A stretch of 64,000 nucleotides of DNA from Bacteroidales bacterium (lineage in GTDB: Bacteria > Bacteroidota > Bacteroidia > Bacteroidales > UBA932). Shown here in pieces: positions 46,430 through 55,206 of this stretch. Location: NCBI GenBank assembly GCA_017560825.1, contig JAFZED010000040.1, forward strand, positions 1 through 64,000. The letters are read 5' to 3'. A program made the translations under genes and the position numbers. The stretch's first letter is position 1; every line of letters begins with the position of its first letter. The notes under the pieces are model-generated. The model did not search any database. It was not told the origin of the DNA and saw nothing but the letters and a program-made list of their open reading frames with translations.

Positions 46430-47371
46430 ATGAGGAAATTAGTTGTCGCAATAGCATCACTGTGCCTTTGTCTGGCGTCTTGCGCACCGATGAAGCACGC
46501 TGTACACGTGGAGATGAGACATCCTTCCAAGTCGGGTGTAGACCTGGCAGGCAAGGATGTGTCTGTTGTCTATCTTGAAACAGACAACACTGTGGCAAAT
46601 GCCTTCTCTGAGGGTATGGCAGACGGATTTGCCTACACTCTCGAACAGGACTACGGAACAGGAGAGGGAAGTGTAGGAATATACAGAATGCCTATGTCAG
46701 CGGGTGGCAACTATGCCTCTAAGGACTCCCTCTTCAACATCCTGATGGACACTGGTGCCGATGTGGTCTTCCTCTTTGACACCGTCCGTCTGGGTACAAT
46801 AGTCATCGGAGGAGCGACAAGGGTCGCGTCCCCTTCTTCGGCGGATGCCGCATATGTAAGCAGGGCATCAATGCCATACACTATGAGGCTTTTCTGCTTC
46901 GACGGTATGGACCAGAAGGAGCAGGTTAAGACATTCGGAGGCACGAGCGTGGCACGACCTGATGTTTATTCTGACGGTAAAAGGACCAGCAAGGAGCTTA
47001 TGGACAAGGCTATGAAGGATATAGACAAGGAAGGCTGGAATGCAGGAGTGCTTGTTGCAGACTCATTCAAGTCTCAGTGGAAGCACGAACAGTACTCGAT
47101 TGTCTATTTCGATTCCAGCGACAAGTGGTTCGAGGCCTTGCTCAGGGCTGACCAATATGACTGGAAGGGTGCGATGGACATCTGGTTTGACCTGCTTAAG
47201 ACCAGGGATATGATGAAACGCTCCTGCGCTGAATTCAACATCTCTGTAGCCTGCTATATGCTTGGCGACTACAACCTCGCATCCCAATGGCTCGACCGAT
47301 CTGACGAAGACAACAAACTCCCGATCTCCGACGCAATGCGCAAACGAATAAACCAAAGACTTGGTAAATAA
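46430..47371 (+). CDS. Putative lipoprotein of DUF6340 type
   Basis: The 313-residue protein has a lipoprotein signal (MRKLVVAIASLCLCLASC, lipobox LASC at 15-18) and no membrane segment afterwards. The segments VDLAGKDVSVVYLETDNTV and LFDTVRLGTIVIGG, and a C-terminal helical, TPR-like part (DQYDWKGAMDIWFDLL, YMLGDYNLASQWLDRS), resemble the Bacteroidales DUF6340 lipoproteins. The function is unknown. It starts 3 bases after rimO and is the last gene of the nusB operon before two terminator hairpins. Confidence 0.75.
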   Translation: MRKLVVAIASLCLCLASCAPMKHAVHVEMRHPSKSGVDLAGKDVSVVYLETDNTVANAFSEGMADGFAYTLEQDYGTGEGSVGIYRMPMSAGGNYASKDSLFNILMDTGADVVFLFDTVRLGTIVIGGATRVASPSSADAAYVSRASMPYTMRLFCFDGMDQKEQVKTFGGTSVARPDVYSDGKRTSKELMDKAMKDIDKEGWNAGVLVADSFKSQWKHEQYSIVYFDSSDKWFEALLRADQYDWKGAMDIWFDLLKTRDMMKRSCAEFNISVACYMLGDYNLASQWLDRSDEDNKLPISDAMRKRINQRLGK

Positions 47372-47375
47372 TATG

Positions 47376-47398
47376 AAGGTGGCCTCAGCCACCTTTTT
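47376..47398 (+). terminator. Intrinsic terminator of the nusB-rimO operon
   Basis: Stem AAGGTGGC/GCCACCTT with loop CTCA, followed by a T-run, 4 bases after the last gene's stop. Confidence 0.85.
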
Positions 47399-47404
47399 AT
47401 ATAT

Positions 47405-47436
47405 GAAGAAAGCCGACTACAAAGCCGGCTTTCTTC
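47405..47436. terminator. Second hairpin, likely for the convergent glpC end
   Basis: An 11-base stem GAAGAAAGCCG/CGGCTTTCTTC (47405-47415 with 47426-47436). It lies between two convergent operons and can serve either strand, but the following T-tract is weak on both sides. Confidence 0.6.
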
Positions 47437-47453
47437 TGAATATTTATATATGG

Positions 47454-48713
47454 TTATTTGTTTGCTTCTGATGTTGCTACCAGGTCGAGAGCTTCGGCCA
47501 GGATTGTTATCGGGTTCTTCACCTGATACTCTGTCGACATCTCGATCTGCCATTTGCAGGTCTCGCATTCGCAGGCTACGAAGTCTGGCTTGATGCTGTT
47601 GATCTGGTCGAACAGTGGCTTTCCGATTGCCTGTGACACAGGGTAGTTCTCCTTCTTGAAGCCATAGGTTCCGGCGATACCGCAGCAGGTGCTGTCAAGC
47701 ATTGTGAACTCTACTCCCGGAATCATTCTGATCAGTTCAGTAGAGAAAATGCTCCATCCAAGCTTTGCCATATGGCAAGGTGTGTGGTAAGCGATCTTTG
47801 CCTTGTAGTCTTTCTTGAACACCAGCTTGACCTTGCCTTCATCGACGAGTCTGTAGATGAATCTTGTTGCCAGGTCGATATGGTCTCTGATGTCAGAGTT
47901 GTCCATTCTGAGAAGGTGAGGGTACTCGTCGCGGAGTGTGAAAGTACAGGTGGATGAGACACCGATGACAGGCATCTGTCTCTCTGTCACGCTCTTGCGG
48001 ATGTTTTCTATGTTGACTGCGGCATTTTTCTTGGCCTGGTCGATCATTCCGTTGGAGATGAGCGCTACACCACAGCATTTCTCTTTTTCAAGGAGGTGTA
48101 CGCCGTAACCGAGAGCGTTCATAACGCTTACGAACTCCTTACCGAGCTCCGGATAGTTGTAGTTTGTAGAACAGCCGTGGAAGAAGCTTATGTGACGCTT
48201 GAACGAATCCTGGAATGACTTCACGTTCTTTCTGTACCAGCTCTCGAATGTCTTTGAAGCGTACTTTGGAAGCTTTGCGTGCTTGTCTACCTTGAGGACT
48301 GCATCCATCACAGCCTTAGCCGGCTTGAGACCGAGGGCGAAGTTGGTGATAGGAGCAACCTTTGTAGCAAGCGAACCTACAAAGTCAGTGCTTGCAAGCA
48401 TTCTGTCTCTCAAAGTAGGGGAGCTTGTGCTGTACTTGATTCGTGCAGCCTGGATGATGTCTCCGATGCGTACTCCTGACGGGCAGGCAACCTCGCATCT
48501 CTTGCAGTTAAGGCAGTACTTCAATGTGTCATCAAAGAAGAGTCCCTTCTTGAGTCTTAGTCTCTCTCCGTCAGGACCGGCCTGTTTAGGACCGGGATAG
48601 AGAGGGTTCACTGGAACGACAGGACAATATACTGTGCAGACTGTACATTTGATACACTGCTCGAAATTGTTCTCGCTTATGTTTTTCTCTTGCATTTTTA
48701 TGTTCTGGTTCAT
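47454..48713 (-). CDS. glpC: Anaerobic glycerol-3-phosphate dehydrogenase subunit C
   Basis: It anchors the GlpAB dimer and passes electrons to the quinone pool. The 419 residues contain two [4Fe-4S] motifs: Cys20/23/26/30 (CIKCTVCTVYC) and Cys67/70/73/77 (CLNCKRCEVAC). Two cysteine-rich CCG domains follow (EKCCGVALISNG and STCCGIAGTYGF). There is no membrane helix, as in E. coli GlpC. It lies 11 bases after glpB. Confidence 0.93.
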   Translation of the reverse strand: MNQNIKMQEKNISENNFEQCIKCTVCTVYCPVVPVNPLYPGPKQAGPDGERLRLKKGLFFDDTLKYCLNCKRCEVACPSGVRIGDIIQAARIKYSTSSPTLRDRMLASTDFVGSLATKVAPITNFALGLKPAKAVMDAVLKVDKHAKLPKYASKTFESWYRKNVKSFQDSFKRHISFFHGCSTNYNYPELGKEFVSVMNALGYGVHLLEKEKCCGVALISNGMIDQAKKNAAVNIENIRKSVTERQMPVIGVSSTCTFTLRDEYPHLLRMDNSDIRDHIDLATRFIYRLVDEGKVKLVFKKDYKAKIAYHTPCHMAKLGWSIFSTELIRMIPGVEFTMLDSTCCGIAGTYGFKKENYPVSQAIGKPLFDQINSIKPDFVACECETCKWQIEMSTEYQVKNPITILAEALDLVATSEANK

Positions 48714-48724
48714 ATCCTCTCCTC

Positions 48725-49975
48725 CTATTTCTTCAAGATGTTGTCAGCTGCATAAAGTGCCGATATGATAGCTGTTCCGCCTCCGCAGCCTTCGTAGAGG
48801 GCGTTGCTTCCGGTCAATATTGAGCCGATTGCATAAAGATTGGAAACCGGCTGTCCCTTCATCTGAGCGTTGAGCTCTGATGTGACCTCAGCTCCGTAAG
48901 AGATGTATTCCTGTTTCTTCCAGAAGTTTCTGTCAAACCATTTGTCTCTGCCTTCAGCGAATGCGATGTCCACACCGAATACAGGCTCGACCACATTGTC
49001 CGGCGTTGCTATCAGACCTTTGCTGAAGAAGCTTCCTGTAGCAAGAACGAAGTCGTCTGCGTACACTCTGATGTCACCGAAGTTTACGGTACCTACGCTT
49101 GTCACATTGCCGTTTTCGTCAAATGCAGCGTCTGTCACTGTGTCGCCGAGGAGGAATCTGCCGCCTGCCTTTTCAAACTCAGCCTTGAGGGTCATCTGAG
49201 AACGGATGCCTGGTACTGAAGGCGGCATAGTTGCTACGAATATTGTCTTCACGCCGATTGCAGCCCTCATCTTCTCAACCACGCTTGCGTCCTTGAGACC
49301 GAACACTGCAGGAAGTACAACCACATCCTCATCCTTGATCATCTCCTTGACCTGGGCTGCAGCCTTCTCCCATATGCCGTCGCGATCCATTACGCGTGCG
49401 ATGTTTGTCGCTCTCATCTCGCTCGGGTTCTTGCGGAGTCTTTCCATCTCCTCAAGCTTGATAGAAGAAATTCTGCACACTGTTCCCTGCTTCTCGAATG
49501 AATCCGCAAGGAATTTTGTATTGAAGTCAAGATAACCAAGAATGTTGACTATCAGTGCTTTGGTTCCGATCTTTTCGTCTTTTGATGCAAGAGGAGTGAA
49601 GTCTCCCAAGGTCAGCCAGGCAGGTTTGCGCTCACCTGTAGGGGTGATTCGCCAAGAGTTCTTCTCTGCGTTGCCTGCAACCTCGATTCCACATTCCTTG
49701 AAGAATGCGGGAGCTTCATCTGCATATTTCTTTACATTGTCCTTGCCTATGATGACATATGGATGCTCCTTGTTCAATGAAGCGATGGCTTCGATAGGAT
49801 TGTCCACCTGTGTTCCGTCAGGCAGCCTTCCAAGAAGGTCGAATGTACCTGATGAGAAGTGCATTGCACTCTGGCCGGCAGAAATGATTGCACATTTCTT
49901 TCCCGCTTTCTGGAGTCTGATTCCACATACAAGTCCTGCGAGACCACCTCCTATTATCACTGTATCAAATCTCAT
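48725..49975 (-). CDS. glpB: Anaerobic glycerol-3-phosphate dehydrogenase subunit B
   Basis: This flavoprotein subunit has 416 residues, with the dinucleotide motif VIIGGGLAGLVCGIRL at the N-terminus and an LTGSNALYEGCGGGTAI C-terminal FAD segment. The surrounding glpA and glpC make the assignment clear. GlpB binds FMN or FAD within the GlpABC complex, which oxidises glycerol-3-phosphate to dihydroxyacetone phosphate during anaerobic growth. Confidence 0.92.
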   Translation of the reverse strand: MRFDTVIIGGGLAGLVCGIRLQKAGKKCAIISAGQSAMHFSSGTFDLLGRLPDGTQVDNPIEAIASLNKEHPYVIIGKDNVKKYADEAPAFFKECGIEVAGNAEKNSWRITPTGERKPAWLTLGDFTPLASKDEKIGTKALIVNILGYLDFNTKFLADSFEKQGTVCRISSIKLEEMERLRKNPSEMRATNIARVMDRDGIWEKAAAQVKEMIKDEDVVVLPAVFGLKDASVVEKMRAAIGVKTIFVATMPPSVPGIRSQMTLKAEFEKAGGRFLLGDTVTDAAFDENGNVTSVGTVNFGDIRVYADDFVLATGSFFSKGLIATPDNVVEPVFGVDIAFAEGRDKWFDRNFWKKQEYISYGAEVTSELNAQMKGQPVSNLYAIGSILTGSNALYEGCGGGTAIISALYAADNILKK

Positions 49976-49989
49976 AACTTCTGCCTTCT

Positions 49990-51624
49990 TTATTTTGTTT
50001 CACATTCCTCACCGCCTTCAAGGCCGCATACTCCTGAGTAGATCCACTGTGAGTACTCGCTCTCTCTGAGAGTGTCACCCCAGCAGATAGGATACATACC
50101 CTTCCATCTCTCGTTCACGAAGCTCTTCAGGTCGTTCTTCGCTCTGTCTGTGCACTGGTGCGCGTCTGCAAGCAGACCCGCCGCCCTGCACGCGCAGAGC
50201 TCACCCTGACAGGTACCCATTCCGACTCTCGTTCTTCTTCTCAAGTCCACGAGGTTGTGTACATCGAGTTCATCGATTGCATATTTCACCTCACCGATGG
50301 AAACTTCCTCACATTCGCACACGAGACTTGAAGAATACTCGTCTGAAAGCTTGATGTTCTCTACTCTCGAGCCGTGACGACCTACAGAAGCCTTCTGTGT
50401 CGCATTCGGCTTGCTCCAGGTCTTGGTCGAGATCTCGTCGATGTTCTCTTTCTCCGATCCCGGGAGAGGTGTGTCCATAGTGATACAGCTCTGTGAGACG
50501 CCGAGCTTCTTGCATACGAGGTCAGCAGCCCACTCTGCCATAAGTCGGTAGGTCATAAGTTTACCTCCGGTGATGCTGATGAAGCCCTTCACACCGTCTC
50601 TTGTCTCGTGGTCGAGGAGTACGATACCACGGCTGATGTTACGTCCTGATGGGTCGTCATCTGTGGCTACGAGTGGTCTCACACCTGCATATGCCCTGAG
50701 GATACGTGTGCTTGCAAGGCTCGGTGCGAGCTTCTCACCTTCTTTAAGGAGTACATCGACTTCGTCAGGAGTAACGTACATATTGTCGCACTCTTCGAAA
50801 GGAATGCGGCTTGATGTCGTACCGATGAGACAGATTGTGTCACCCGGTACGAGGATGTCTGCATTGGCTGGCTTGCGGCAGCGGTTCAGGACCACGTTGT
50901 TCACTCTGTGGCCGAAGATCAGGAGGGCACCCTTTGCAGGGAACATATTGATCTTCACACCTGCGAGTTCAGCGATGTGCTGTCCCCAGATACCGCTGGC
51001 ATTTACAGTGATAGGGGCATAGAACTCTTCAGTCTGCTTGGTGATGTGGTTGTAGATCTCAACTCCCTTTACAGTGTCGCCCTCTTTGATAAGGCGGGTC
51101 ACTTCGCTGTACACCCTCACAGTCGCTCCGTGAAGTTTAGCGTCGATCACGTTGGCAGATGTGAGTCTGAACGGGTCTACCGCACCGTCCGGAACCTTTA
51201 CGGCTCCGATGATGTCCGGGTTGGCAGACGGCTCCATCCTCAACGCCTCCTTAGGGTCGATGACTTCCGCTCTGATGCCTGCCTCAAGGCAAGATTCTAC
51301 AAATTTAGCCTGATAAGCAAGATCATCTTCTGGAAGTGTAAGGAACAGACCTTCAGTCTCTTCCACACAATGTCTCGCAATTTTGCGGAGAATCATATTC
51401 TCCTTGATACATTCCTCAGCTGATTCCTTGTCAGTGACGGCGTAACGTGCTCCACTGTGGAGAAGACCGTGGTTTCGACCTGTCGCTCCTGTAGCAAGGT
51501 CGTGTCTTTCCACAAGAAGAACCTTCAATCCTCTGAGGGCACAGTCTCTTGCTGTACCTGCTCCTGTGATGCCGCCTCCGACAATGATCACATCGAATTC
51601 ATTGCCTTTTGTCGCTGCTGCCAT
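49990..51624 (-). CDS. glpA: Anaerobic glycerol-3-phosphate dehydrogenase subunit A
   Basis: This is the catalytic FAD subunit. Its 544 residues have the FAD motif VIIVGGGITGAGTARDCALR, the substrate-domain segment GRNHGLLHSGARYAV and GGKLMTYRLMAEWA. A C-terminal BFD-type [2Fe-2S] domain has cysteines in CECEEVSIG and GTCQGELC, which distinguishes GlpA from aerobic GlpD. It lies 7 bases after glsB and 14 before glpB, in one continuous unit. Confidence 0.95.
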   Translation of the reverse strand: MAAATKGNEFDVIIVGGGITGAGTARDCALRGLKVLLVERHDLATGATGRNHGLLHSGARYAVTDKESAEECIKENMILRKIARHCVEETEGLFLTLPEDDLAYQAKFVESCLEAGIRAEVIDPKEALRMEPSANPDIIGAVKVPDGAVDPFRLTSANVIDAKLHGATVRVYSEVTRLIKEGDTVKGVEIYNHITKQTEEFYAPITVNASGIWGQHIAELAGVKINMFPAKGALLIFGHRVNNVVLNRCRKPANADILVPGDTICLIGTTSSRIPFEECDNMYVTPDEVDVLLKEGEKLAPSLASTRILRAYAGVRPLVATDDDPSGRNISRGIVLLDHETRDGVKGFISITGGKLMTYRLMAEWAADLVCKKLGVSQSCITMDTPLPGSEKENIDEISTKTWSKPNATQKASVGRHGSRVENIKLSDEYSSSLVCECEEVSIGEVKYAIDELDVHNLVDLRRRTRVGMGTCQGELCACRAAGLLADAHQCTDRAKNDLKSFVNERWKGMYPICWGDTLRESEYSQWIYSGVCGLEGGEECETK

Positions 51625-51631
51625 AATTGAT

Positions 51632-52753
51632 TTATTTTTGTTGGTTTTTCTTATTCTTTCGGTTTGCCTTCTTAGCCTGTCTTACGGATTTTTTCTGCTG
51701 TTTCTTTTCAGCCTTGAGCTCCGCCTTTCTCTGTCTGGCCTCACGCCTCTTTGCCAGCATATCCCTCAATCCGTCTCCCATATTTGCTACGAAGCGAGGG
51801 AATCTGCGCTCGATCTTTTCGTATTTTTCCTGGATGAACGAGTCCGAATGGCGCTCGATCTTTTCCTGGTATATCTCATCATATGCGATGAGAATGCAGG
51901 TCTCTTCGGCCTCGCTGAACTCGTGGTTTATTCCTCCGCCGAACATCTTCATAGTAGGGGAGAGGCTCATATATGCATTTACAAGCGGCGGGATGTTCAC
52001 TCCGCGTTTTCTTACCTCGGCGTTGAGAAGCTTGTAGTCCTCCTTGAAGTCGTCTTCGGTGAGAAGGCTGTTCATATAATCGACATCCGTCTCTATCTTG
52101 AGAGGCTCCATCGGAGTCACCAGCTTGTCCTTGTCTTCGAAATGCTTGAAGAGGAAATGCTGGATCAGGTCGCGGGCTTCGCGGTTGTACTCCGGATACA
52201 TCGTCATCTTTCCGAAGAAGTACTTCATTCCAGGTCTCTCGATCACCAGGGCACAGAGTCCGTCCCAAAGGTTGTCGAGGGCAAACAAGGCCTTCACTCC
52301 GGCCTGTCTGCTCTGATACTCGGGAGCTACGAAGCTTCTTCCCAGCTCAATTGTGTGCGGGAGGTACTCCTTCAGGAACTTTTCCGAGAAATTGAACATA
52401 TGCGAGGTCGCAAGGACAGGCTGTCCTTTCTCGTCGATCTTTATGTCTGTTCCATATATATATCGGTAGCCTCCGAGAATCTTTTCGTTGTCCGGATCCC
52501 ACACGATGAGCTGTCTGTAGGGCTGCTCCATTGTGTCGAATTCGTCTATGTCAGCCGCCAGGCCGCTTCCTCCGCCGGAGTCTCTGAATGCCTCTTCGCG
52601 GAGTCGGCCGATCTCGAGCATCACATTCGGTGAATCGTGGTGATCCAGAATGTAGATCTCATTGTGGCCTTTGTTAGTGTCCCTGAGCTTCTTGGCAGGA
52701 GTTAGCTCTGCCTTGAGCGTCTGGACATCAATAGGTTTTATTATAGGTTCCAT
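51632..52753 (-). CDS. glsB: GNAT-type N-acyltransferase, glycine-lipid synthesis (GlsB-like)
   Basis: The 373-residue protein is of the hemolysin/GNAT-like acyltransferase type. Segments include LREEAFRDSGGGSGLAADID, RQLIVWDPDNEKILGGYRY, ELGRSFVAPEYQSRQAG and FGKMTMYPEYN. This matches the Bacteroides N-acyltransferase that acylates glycine in glycine-lipid synthesis. The adjacent O-acyltransferase gene is its known partner. The C-terminal ~40 residues are extremely rich in Lys, Arg and Gln and probably contact the membrane or nucleic acid. An ornithine-lipid role is possible, since the families are homologous. Confidence 0.85.
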   Translation of the reverse strand: MEPIIKPIDVQTLKAELTPAKKLRDTNKGHNEIYILDHHDSPNVMLEIGRLREEAFRDSGGGSGLAADIDEFDTMEQPYRQLIVWDPDNEKILGGYRYIYGTDIKIDEKGQPVLATSHMFNFSEKFLKEYLPHTIELGRSFVAPEYQSRQAGVKALFALDNLWDGLCALVIERPGMKYFFGKMTMYPEYNREARDLIQHFLFKHFEDKDKLVTPMEPLKIETDVDYMNSLLTEDDFKEDYKLLNAEVRKRGVNIPPLVNAYMSLSPTMKMFGGGINHEFSEAEETCILIAYDEIYQEKIERHSDSFIQEKYEKIERRFPRFVANMGDGLRDMLAKRREARQRKAELKAEKKQQKKSVRQAKKANRKNKKNQQK

Positions 52754-52762
52754 TCTTCCTGG

Positions 52763-53578
52763 TTAGAGTTCGTACACCATTTGTCTTATGTCCTGTGCCC
52801 ATTCGTAGTCGCTTTTCGAACGATCCAGGCTCTCGATAGGAATCGGTTTGCCGATCTTTATCTTATATGTCTTGCCTTTGCTTATCACCATTTCGTTGGG
52901 AAGAAGGAGCATAGCAAAGTTGAATTTCAGTTTCAGTCTTTTGCACCAAGTCGCTACGCGGTAGAATCTGTTGGAGTTTCGACCTTCAAAGTATATAGGG
53001 ACGATGTCCCTGCCGGTCTCGCGGCTCTTTGTTACAAATGCCTTTCCCCAAGGGATGTCCTGGATCTTGCCGTCTATCTTTCTTGAGCAGAGTCCCGCCG
53101 GGAAGATGAGCATCTGATTGTCAGACTGGAACACTTCGTTCATCAGTCTTGGAAGTTCTCTTGCCTGTGAGCCTATCTTATTGATAGGAATGCCCATAGG
53201 TGCCATACCCTTGATGTTCATCAGAAGGTCGTTCATCAGGTACTTGATCTTTCCGTCGTACTTTTTGCCGAGGATCATACCGAGCGTCACTCCGTCTATT
53301 GCTCCGAGTGGGTGGTTTGACGCAAAGGTGTATTTTCTGCCGTCTTCCGGAAGGTTTTCAAGTCCTTCGACTTCTACGCTGACTCCGAGATACTTTATGG
53401 CGTTCTCGCAGAACTCCACACCGACATATCCTTCCTTCAGGTAACCGTTGATGTAGTCCAGATGGGCGAATCTTGTGAACCAGCGGATGAGGAACTTAGG
53501 GATATATTTCGCCTTCTTTCCTGCCCTGGCTACAATGACCGCTTCAAGGTCGAGTATCTGTGGCTGTCTTCCTTCCAT
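52763..53578 (-). CDS. glsA: O-acyltransferase, glycine-lipid synthesis (GlsA-like)
   Basis: The 271-residue PlsC-family acyltransferase has the catalytic segment SNHPLGAIDG with His89 and Asp95 (five residues between, as in this branch). It also has FPAGLCSRK in the position of the usual substrate-binding FPEG. It would add the second acyl chain to N-acylglycine made by the neighbouring enzyme. The pair of acyltransferases side by side matches the Bacteroides glsA-glsB arrangement. It lies 3 bases after the DUF1846 gene. Confidence 0.85.
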   Translation of the reverse strand: MEGRQPQILDLEAVIVARAGKKAKYIPKFLIRWFTRFAHLDYINGYLKEGYVGVEFCENAIKYLGVSVEVEGLENLPEDGRKYTFASNHPLGAIDGVTLGMILGKKYDGKIKYLMNDLLMNIKGMAPMGIPINKIGSQARELPRLMNEVFQSDNQMLIFPAGLCSRKIDGKIQDIPWGKAFVTKSRETGRDIVPIYFEGRNSNRFYRVATWCKRLKLKFNFAMLLLPNEMVISKGKTYKIKIGKPIPIESLDRSKSDYEWAQDIRQMVYEL

Positions 53579-53581
53579 AGC

Positions 53582-55048
53582 TTATTCTATCTTCTTCACA
53601 GGGTCGCAGGTGAGTCCTACTCCGAGCTTCTTGAATATCTTCTGGTCCACCTCGCTGAGCATTACTGTGCAGTGTGCCTGGCAGCCTTCGAGCTTAGGAA
53701 GCTGGTCAAGAGCCTTGCGGCAGTTATCGTCGTTGTTGCTGAGCATTGAGATCGCTACCAGTACCTCGTCTGTGTGGAGACGCGGGTTGTGTCCGTGAAG
53801 GTAGTTCACCTTGGTCTTCTGAATAGGGGCGATCATCTCTTCAGGGATGAGCTTCACTGTGTGCGCGAGGCCTGCAAGGTGCTTGGTTGCATTAAGAATG
53901 AGTGCTGCGCACGGTCCCAGAAGCGAGCTGGTGCGGGAGGTTATGATGGTGCCGTCCTGAAGCTCGATCGCAGCGGTAGCGACTCCGGAGCGCTCCTTTC
54001 TGTCGTGGGCGGCTACTGTCGTCCTTCTGTAGTCGGTCGTAAGCTTCGCCTGCTTCATTATCAGGGATATCTTGTTCACCTCGCTCTCGTTGTCGCCGTT
54101 TGTCGCGAGGTTGCAGAGTGCCTTATAGTAGCGTCTGATGACCTCCTCACGTGCGGCGTTGCAGCATACATCCTCGTCGCTCATACAGAATCCGATCATA
54201 TTCACACCCATATCCGTAGGTGATTTGTACGGATTCTCTCCGTATATTCCTTCGAAGATGGCGTTGAGCACCGGGAATATCTCAGTGTCGCGGTTGTAGC
54301 TGACTGCAATGTCGCCGTACGCCTCGAGGTGGAACGGGTCGATCATATTCACGTCGTTCAGGTCGGCTGTCGCCGCCTCGTAGGCAATGTTCACTGGGTG
54401 TTTGAGCGCGAGGTTCCACACAGGGAAGGTCTCGAACTTGGCGTAACCTGCCTTTATGCCCCTCTTGTTCTCGTTGTACAGCTGGCTAAGGCACACGGCC
54501 ATCTTGCCGCTGCCGGGACCAGGGGCTGTCACAACTACGAGAGGACGTGTGGTCTCGATGTAGTCGTTTCTTCCGAATCCTTCGTCTGAGTCGATGAGGG
54601 CCACGTTGTGCGGGTAGCCTTCGATGGTGTAGTGGTAGTACACCTTGATGCCCTGACGTTCAAGTCGCGCTCTGTAGGCATCGGCGCTGGACTGTCCGTT
54701 GAAGTGAGTGATGACTACGCAGCCGACGTAGAGTCCGATGTTCTCGAACTCTGAGCGGAGGCGGAGCACGTCCTCATCATATGTGATTCCAAGGTCACCT
54801 CTGACCTTGTTCTTTTCTATGTCCAATGCGCTGATGACCAGAATGATCTCTGCCTCGTCCTTCAGCTGGAGAAGCATCTGAAGCTTACTGTCGGGCAGGA
54901 AACCCGGCAGCACGCGGCTTGCGTGATGGTCGTCAAATAATTTACCTCCGAATTCGAGGTAAAGCTTGTCGCCGAACTGAGCAATCCTTTTCTTGATCTG
55001 TTCGGACTGTATCTTAAGATACTTTTCGTTATCAAATCCGATTTTCAT
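53582..55048 (-). CDS. DUF1846 family protein
   Basis: The 488-residue protein starts at MKIGFDNEKYLKIQSEQI (ATG at 55048). A longer frame to 55087 would begin upstream of the -7 box and is rejected. Members contain LYLEFGGKLFDDHHASRVLPG, TAPGPGSGKMAVCLSQLYNE and EVLVAISMLSNNDDNC, all present here. Structures of this family are known but the activity is not established; the glycine-rich TAPGPGSGK could bind a nucleotide. The ATG lies only 9 bases from the -7 box, so the transcript is almost leaderless. It heads the six-gene minus-strand unit. Confidence 0.88.
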   Translation of the reverse strand: MKIGFDNEKYLKIQSEQIKKRIAQFGDKLYLEFGGKLFDDHHASRVLPGFLPDSKLQMLLQLKDEAEIILVISALDIEKNKVRGDLGITYDEDVLRLRSEFENIGLYVGCVVITHFNGQSSADAYRARLERQGIKVYYHYTIEGYPHNVALIDSDEGFGRNDYIETTRPLVVVTAPGPGSGKMAVCLSQLYNENKRGIKAGYAKFETFPVWNLALKHPVNIAYEAATADLNDVNMIDPFHLEAYGDIAVSYNRDTEIFPVLNAIFEGIYGENPYKSPTDMGVNMIGFCMSDEDVCCNAAREEVIRRYYKALCNLATNGDNESEVNKISLIMKQAKLTTDYRRTTVAAHDRKERSGVATAAIELQDGTIITSRTSSLLGPCAALILNATKHLAGLAHTVKLIPEEMIAPIQKTKVNYLHGHNPRLHTDEVLVAISMLSNNDDNCRKALDQLPKLEGCQAHCTVMLSEVDQKIFKKLGVGLTCDPVKKIE

Positions 55049-55056
55049 ACGGGATA

Positions 55057-55088
55057 CAAAGATAACTTTTCTTCCCTTTTTATGCAAA
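55057..55088 (-). promoter_or_regulatory. Promoter of the DUF1846-gls-glp unit
   Basis: TTTG (55088-55085), a 20-base spacer and TATCTTTG (55064-55057) on the minus strand match the Bacteroides consensus exactly. It is the only strong promoter visible upstream of the six genes. Confidence 0.75.
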
Positions 55089-55130
55089 AAAATACATCAG
55101 AATATTTTCCATATTCAGAGAATAAATCAT

Positions 55131-55138
55131 TACTTTTG
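55131..55138 (+). promoter_or_regulatory. Candidate -7 box of the hybrid sensor gene
   Basis: TACTTTTG fits TAnnTTTG, 69 bases before the ATG. No clear TTTG is found at the normal distance upstream. Confidence 0.5.
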
Positions 55139-55206
55139 CGTCGCTGCAAGCGCGATATGCCGCTTCATCGATATGAATCACAGTACCTTTATTCCATACT
55201 GCCCCT

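Noticed and set aside
51566..52633. Open frame of 355 codons on the plus strand opposite glsB
   Set aside because: Its hydrophobic start mirrors the Lys/Arg-rich tail of glsB read in reverse. The minus-strand protein has clear family motifs and tight operon spacing, so the plus frame is a shadow.
55049..55087. Upstream extension of the DUF1846 frame
   Set aside because: It spans the -7 box, starts at the -33 region and lacks similarity to the family start MKIGFDNEKYLK.
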